Source: Guillardia theta CCMP2712 (lineage: Eukaryota > Cryptophyceae > Pyrenomonadales > Geminigeraceae). From it: a DNA stretch of 64,000 nt. This document shows, one piece after another, positions 61,601 to 64,000 of the stretch. Position numbers and translations under genes: made by a program. The notes below the pieces were generated by a model. That model ran no database searches and was not told the origin of the DNA. It saw nothing but the letters and a program-made list of their open reading frames with translations. The stretch covers positions 1-64,000 of the forward strand of contig NW_005434480.1 in assembly GCF_000315625.1 (NCBI RefSeq), read 5' to 3'. Every line of letters begins with the position of its first letter. The stretch's first letter is position 1.

Positions 61601-64000
61601 GACGGTAAGTGTGTCGCCGGATATCGAAGTCACTGCCATGATCTCGCCCAGCACCTGGATGAAGGCCCCCGCAAACAACAGGCTCGCGTCCGATACAGTC
61701 AACGAGGTTTGATCCGCCGTCACGGCTTCCTCCAGCACGATCGGATACTTCTGAGACAGTCGCACGTACCCCACCGCCTTGAATGCGGCATGACTGACTG
61801 CGATCGTCCCCTCTTGTCCTCGAAGCACAGTCAGCGACGAGGCTCCTACGGCAGTGACGTACATAACCTCCTTCTCTACCTGGATGTATCTGCCCGACGT
61901 GAACTTGGCGGCGTTTGACACCTCAATGCTGGTCGCGTCCCTTGCGACGCTCTTGAGCAGCACGGAGCCCGGGTTGAAGGTCCTGACAACGGTGCCTGCG
62001 GCGAAGGTCGAGGCTATGCTGGAGTTGAGCGCGCCTCGAGTGACCGTGAGAGTGCTCTGCTGGACGCTGATCGCGTCCACGAGCAGGACTTCATCCACAA
62101 GCCGCACGTAGTCGCCCACCTGAAAGCCCGACACTGACTGCACCTCCAGCACAGCCGACCTGGAGCTCTGCAGGAGCCGACGAGCCGCCTGGTCTCTGAG
62201 AGCCACAAGAGTCGTGACAGGGAAGTTGCTGAACGAGCCGTAGACTGCGTTGATGAAGCCGGGTCTGAGCAGATAGTCCACGCCGGTCACCTGGCCCGCC
62301 AGGTTGCGGACAGAGCTCTGATCGAAGGACAAGTCGCCCGGCCAGTAGAGAGGGCCCGGCTGAAGGGCATCTGAGCTGGGGCTGTCGGTGAAGTAGAGTA
62401 GAATCTCCGCGCACGGATACGCTTGTCCTGCATCCGATGGAAACTCGAGCTTCAGCGGGTTAGGCGTGCTGGGAGAGAAGCCAAAGCCCGCGTTGAGCAG
62501 GACTGGCTGCTGGGTCCGAGCATCCCACCCGATGGCTGCCAGCGCCTCATCAGCGACCACGCTCGACAGCGAGGCATCAAGCACTGTCGACAGGTAGGAG
62601 GGACAGTTGTCGGCCGCGCAGGTATGGGCGGGGCAAGGGAACGTAGCACATGCGCTGCACTGCGAGGAGCCGGAGCAGGAAGGCAGCGGGTTGAGCTTTG
62701 CTTGCGAGTAGGCGCTTGTGCAGAGTTTGGAGCCCGGGCAGAGAGACTTGACAACAAACGACCCGCTGCTGCAAGTCGGCTGGACTTTTGCGGCCCCCTG
62801 GTTGAGCTCTGGCAGCGAGATGTTCCTCACGAGCTCGACCCGAGACGCGACCATCCCACTTCTCGGGTAAGCGCCAAGAGTGGGAGCTGGGCATGCCGGC
62901 AGCGACCCGGACGAAAAATCGAGCTTGATATTCGGAGCGGTCAAGTAGCCGGATCCTGCGTTGATGACTTTGAGCACGTACTGGTAGGGAGCAGCGTCGG
63001 CAGCGAAGCCCTTGCTGGCTGCTGTCGAGCTCGCAGACGGGCCGTTGGTGTAGGGGTCCGAGCTGGTGTCGATGTAGTCGAGCAAGACCTCCGCCTGCAC
63101 TCCACCTGAGGGAGGAGGCTCCACGAGGACGCGCGGGGGCTGACAGAGCGAGGCGGACGCGAACGCCTCGTTGGCTGTGATCTTGAAGATCAAGGAGCCT
63201 CGCGGGCCTTGGAAGCCCTGGCTGCGTCTTGCCGTGTAGACGTTGCTGGAGGAGTACGCCGACGGCCCGCTCGACACGCGCATCTGCAGCGTCTTGCGCG
63301 TCCTGTAGTCTCCTGCCGCTCCGTCCGCCGGCGAGCAGACTTGCAGCCCGTCGCGGTTGCTGGGCGAGAAGAAGGCGCTGGTCGCTACCGACTGCTCGCA
63401 CGAGCCCGAGCACTCTCCGCTCACCGTCGCCTCCACCTGAAGCTCTGAGGCAGTGCACACCTGGTTGGCGATGGAGTTGGCGTTCTTGTCAGCACAGGCG
63501 CTGCTGGAGCATCCGCTGCAGCTGAAGGTCGCGTTGGGTCCGGAGCCCGAGCTCTGGTATCCGTATCCCTCGTGGGTGATGAGAGCTCCATCGAGAGTCA
63601 GGCCTGTCTGCTGTGCCGCAGTGCCTGAGGCTATGACGAAGCCCGAGTAGACGTTGGTGCCCTGGTACGCCGTGTTGAGCGAGAAGAAGGATGGCTTGCA
63701 GAGCGTCTGCTGGCTGCTGCTCAGGTCCGCAAAGTCTTGTCGGTAGCTCTTGACCGCCCCTCCGACGCTAAACTCCACGTCGACAACGATGGGGATATTG
63801 GCGTACCCTTGACCCTGCTGTACGATCTCGTAGCTCGGAAGGCTCGCGCCCGCAGCTTGGGAGACTTTGATCTTGAGCGCCTGCCCTCCTGGCCGCTGCG
63901 GAGAGCTGAACACCAGCACCGACCCATCGCAGCTGAAGAGATTAGTCACGGTCGTAGGCCCGTTGTAGTGCACTACGCCAAGCTCCCCGTTGACCAGCCT
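58700..64000 (-). CDS. Giant surface protein D, C-terminal 1,765 aa (runs off the window)
   Basis: The reading frame is open to the right edge, where it continues the family sequence (RLVNGELGVVHYNGP), so the N-terminal half lies outside the window. It is nearly identical to gene B (40561 onward) in inverse orientation and contains the 70 codons that B has lost (about 62910-63120). It has G-x-G-Y repeats, Cys-rich sequence, many IDxE-type repeats (RYIQVEKEVMYVTAVGASSL) and the Gly-zipper helix (IGAIIGGVIGGVVGAALLGL, about 58810-58880). Two segments differ strongly from B: a central cassette (about 60275-61265) and the last 25 residues. After KAVGEKV the usual EEMVPVYLP tail is replaced by a Pro/Leu/Ser-rich end and a TAG at 58700-58702. 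The tail change coincides with loss of homology to B at about 58785. Confidence 0.82.
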   Translation of the reverse strand, partial: RLVNGELGVVHYNGPTTVTNLFSCDGSVLVFSSPQRPGGQALKIKVSQAAGASLPSYEIVQQGQGYANIPIVVDVEFSVGGAVKSYRQDFADLSSSQQTLCKPSFFSLNTAYQGTNVYSGFVIASGTAAQQTGLTLDGALITHEGYGYQSSGSGPNATFSCSGCSSSACADKNANSIANQVCTASELQVEATVSGECSGSCEQSVATSAFFSPSNRDGLQVCSPADGAAGDYRTRKTLQMRVSSGPSAYSSSNVYTARRSQGFQGPRGSLIFKITANEAFASASLCQPPRVLVEPPPSGGVQAEVLLDYIDTSSDPYTNGPSASSTAASKGFAADAAPYQYVLKVINAGSGYLTAPNIKLDFSSGSLPACPAPTLGAYPRSGMVASRVELVRNISLPELNQGAAKVQPTCSSGSFVVKSLCPGSKLCTSAYSQAKLNPLPSCSGSSQCSACATFPCPAHTCAADNCPSYLSTVLDASLSSVVADEALAAIGWDARTQQPVLLNAGFGFSPSTPNPLKLEFPSDAGQAYPCAEILLYFTDSPSSDALQPGPLYWPGDLSFDQSSVRNLAGQVTGVDYLLRPGFINAVYGSFSNFPVTTLVALRDQAARRLLQSSRSAVLEVQSVSGFQVGDYVRLVDEVLLVDAISVQQSTLTVTRGALNSSIASTFAAGTVVRTFNPGSVLLKSVARDATSIEVSNAAKFTSGRYIQVEKEVMYVTAVGASSLTVLRGQEGTIAVSHAAFKAVGYVRLSQKYPIVLEEAVTADQTSLTVSDASLLFAGAFIQVLGEIMAVTSISGDTLTVQRAQLGTSASSHPTGVLVKLTTGASLGRSIYRSNMVLLATISFSDTVLRLKDPVKDTQSSGFQPGDYLRVFDYYDLFDEAMLVLSAETATVSGYLYQNLTVQRAQFQSNPGKFVFYEGISVNYLFSPRVLEQEIDKTATIANFSNTYGLQAGDLLWAFPGWDNDVYFEVMEYQSDGSVRRGMIPDYRGSSQATSVLAGALVHTIAKPAYLKYPPTCKVTKRFCTSPCEVPLSSVSDFAVGDIVSDGYAAFEVKAINTTDSKITATKVFAPNEDLNLNFNHRFTKVEGLRLLNSTVSLSDTLDTYSITLTTQVSDFYSPGDLVRIGMADLDKWGLPYYKNGLFRVTAVGDYSMDVISFSCSRFACQTTFKQGKAILFKYEKFDVLDGDALFPGDSVMLSGGGYGGTAQVISSSQNEVRLKFTSGEYGTERDDSWIRDAHFTYQLLPVSKKSFARSKLALDINSTVTRVILFDASGFRAGDSIVVDDEVMTIDNLNGNLLQVSRAQAGTAAAPHKLAASVTWTAPVAKTSSPVSAVTPMTRRDQHLRYIAQQGSIALPSSILQASTSYQDVWAQLNEEIILIRQPASGTVPVDDRGLRGTSAAAHVTNTPYNIPNAVFSWQLNVRSSLLGSSGFSALPVYSMNAAGVIAVSGVNVLSGGAGVTSRPTFQLCLNRLIDGDAQGQAVGGAAYSYRPLVQQTYLGVDLTDKFTKRLIRPTVTYPVTYQPWRFPADPLYFQDRMDGYDPSSDSSLLSPTNGSNAINASSPIPHEPGSPVFVLDSFGQMLGDQAVPQQSLSVSDGGPYSYSVTSRPSVLDSTWSSPALLIVSTSSATTADMYLNDTIAGSHSNGQKTALLSASSRMFAWKTDPRKLAVLVGASAAASTIAVASSAAASTPANASSSTTPAGGQNIGAIIGGVIGGVVGAALLGLLTYKLITPKAVGEKVHPSLPPTLAPPASLPLPLPEPSPC

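Overview
This window looks like nuclear DNA of a unicellular eukaryote. It has an actin gene, a GT-AG intron, AATAAA poly(A) signals, CT microsatellites, minisatellites, a Ty1/copia remnant and a short internal CCCTAAA telomere-type array. Multidomain ankyrin/ADP-ribosyltransferase and WD40/kinase/PARP proteins together with giant secreted proteins suggest a protist or alga. A cryptophyte such as Guillardia is my best guess from protein style, but no single feature proves it.

Layout. Actin lies on the minus strand at 701-1824, with two apparent single-base losses. Gene A, an intact 4,084-residue secreted single-pass membrane protein, occupies 4861-17115 (+). Positions 17116-19116 hold a caspase-like fragment and an ankyrin-type fragment. 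An ADP-ribosyltransferase plus ankyrin gene in two exons spans 19117-22058 (-). A 100-N assembly gap sits inside a CT microsatellite at 22287-22386. A decayed armadillo-repeat gene interrupted by a 15-nt minisatellite is at about 23.7-24.9 kb. Three copies of an unknown gene segment lie at about 26.1-27.4, 29.3-30.7 and 31.1-32.6 kb. Gene B, a second giant protein, is at 33475-45643 (+) with one frame-breaking deletion. A WD40-ankyrin-kinase-PARP gene with several frame breaks is at 46748-50199 (-). The rest is dominated by more members of the giant family: fragment E at 51221-51727 (+), 5'-truncated C at 52422-56398 (-), a copia remnant at 56.4-57.1 kb, fragment F at about 58.05-58.36 kb (+), and D (-), which runs off the right edge from 58700.

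Theme. Six loci (A-F) belong to one family of giant extracellular proteins. They share a signal peptide, six N-terminal beta-type modules, about a dozen G-x-G-Y...P-x-V repeats, an array of 'IDxEIM...LTV.RG..GT.A..H' repeats, and a C-terminal membrane anchor. Copies differ by swapped C-terminal modules, expanded repeat cassettes and one sharply localised divergent cassette, as expected for a diversifying cell-surface family. Two different ADP-ribosylating enzyme types (R-S-E class and H-Y-E class), both linked to ankyrin repeats, are interspersed. Whether they work with the surface proteins cannot be told from sequence.

No tRNA, rRNA or CRISPR array was recognised.
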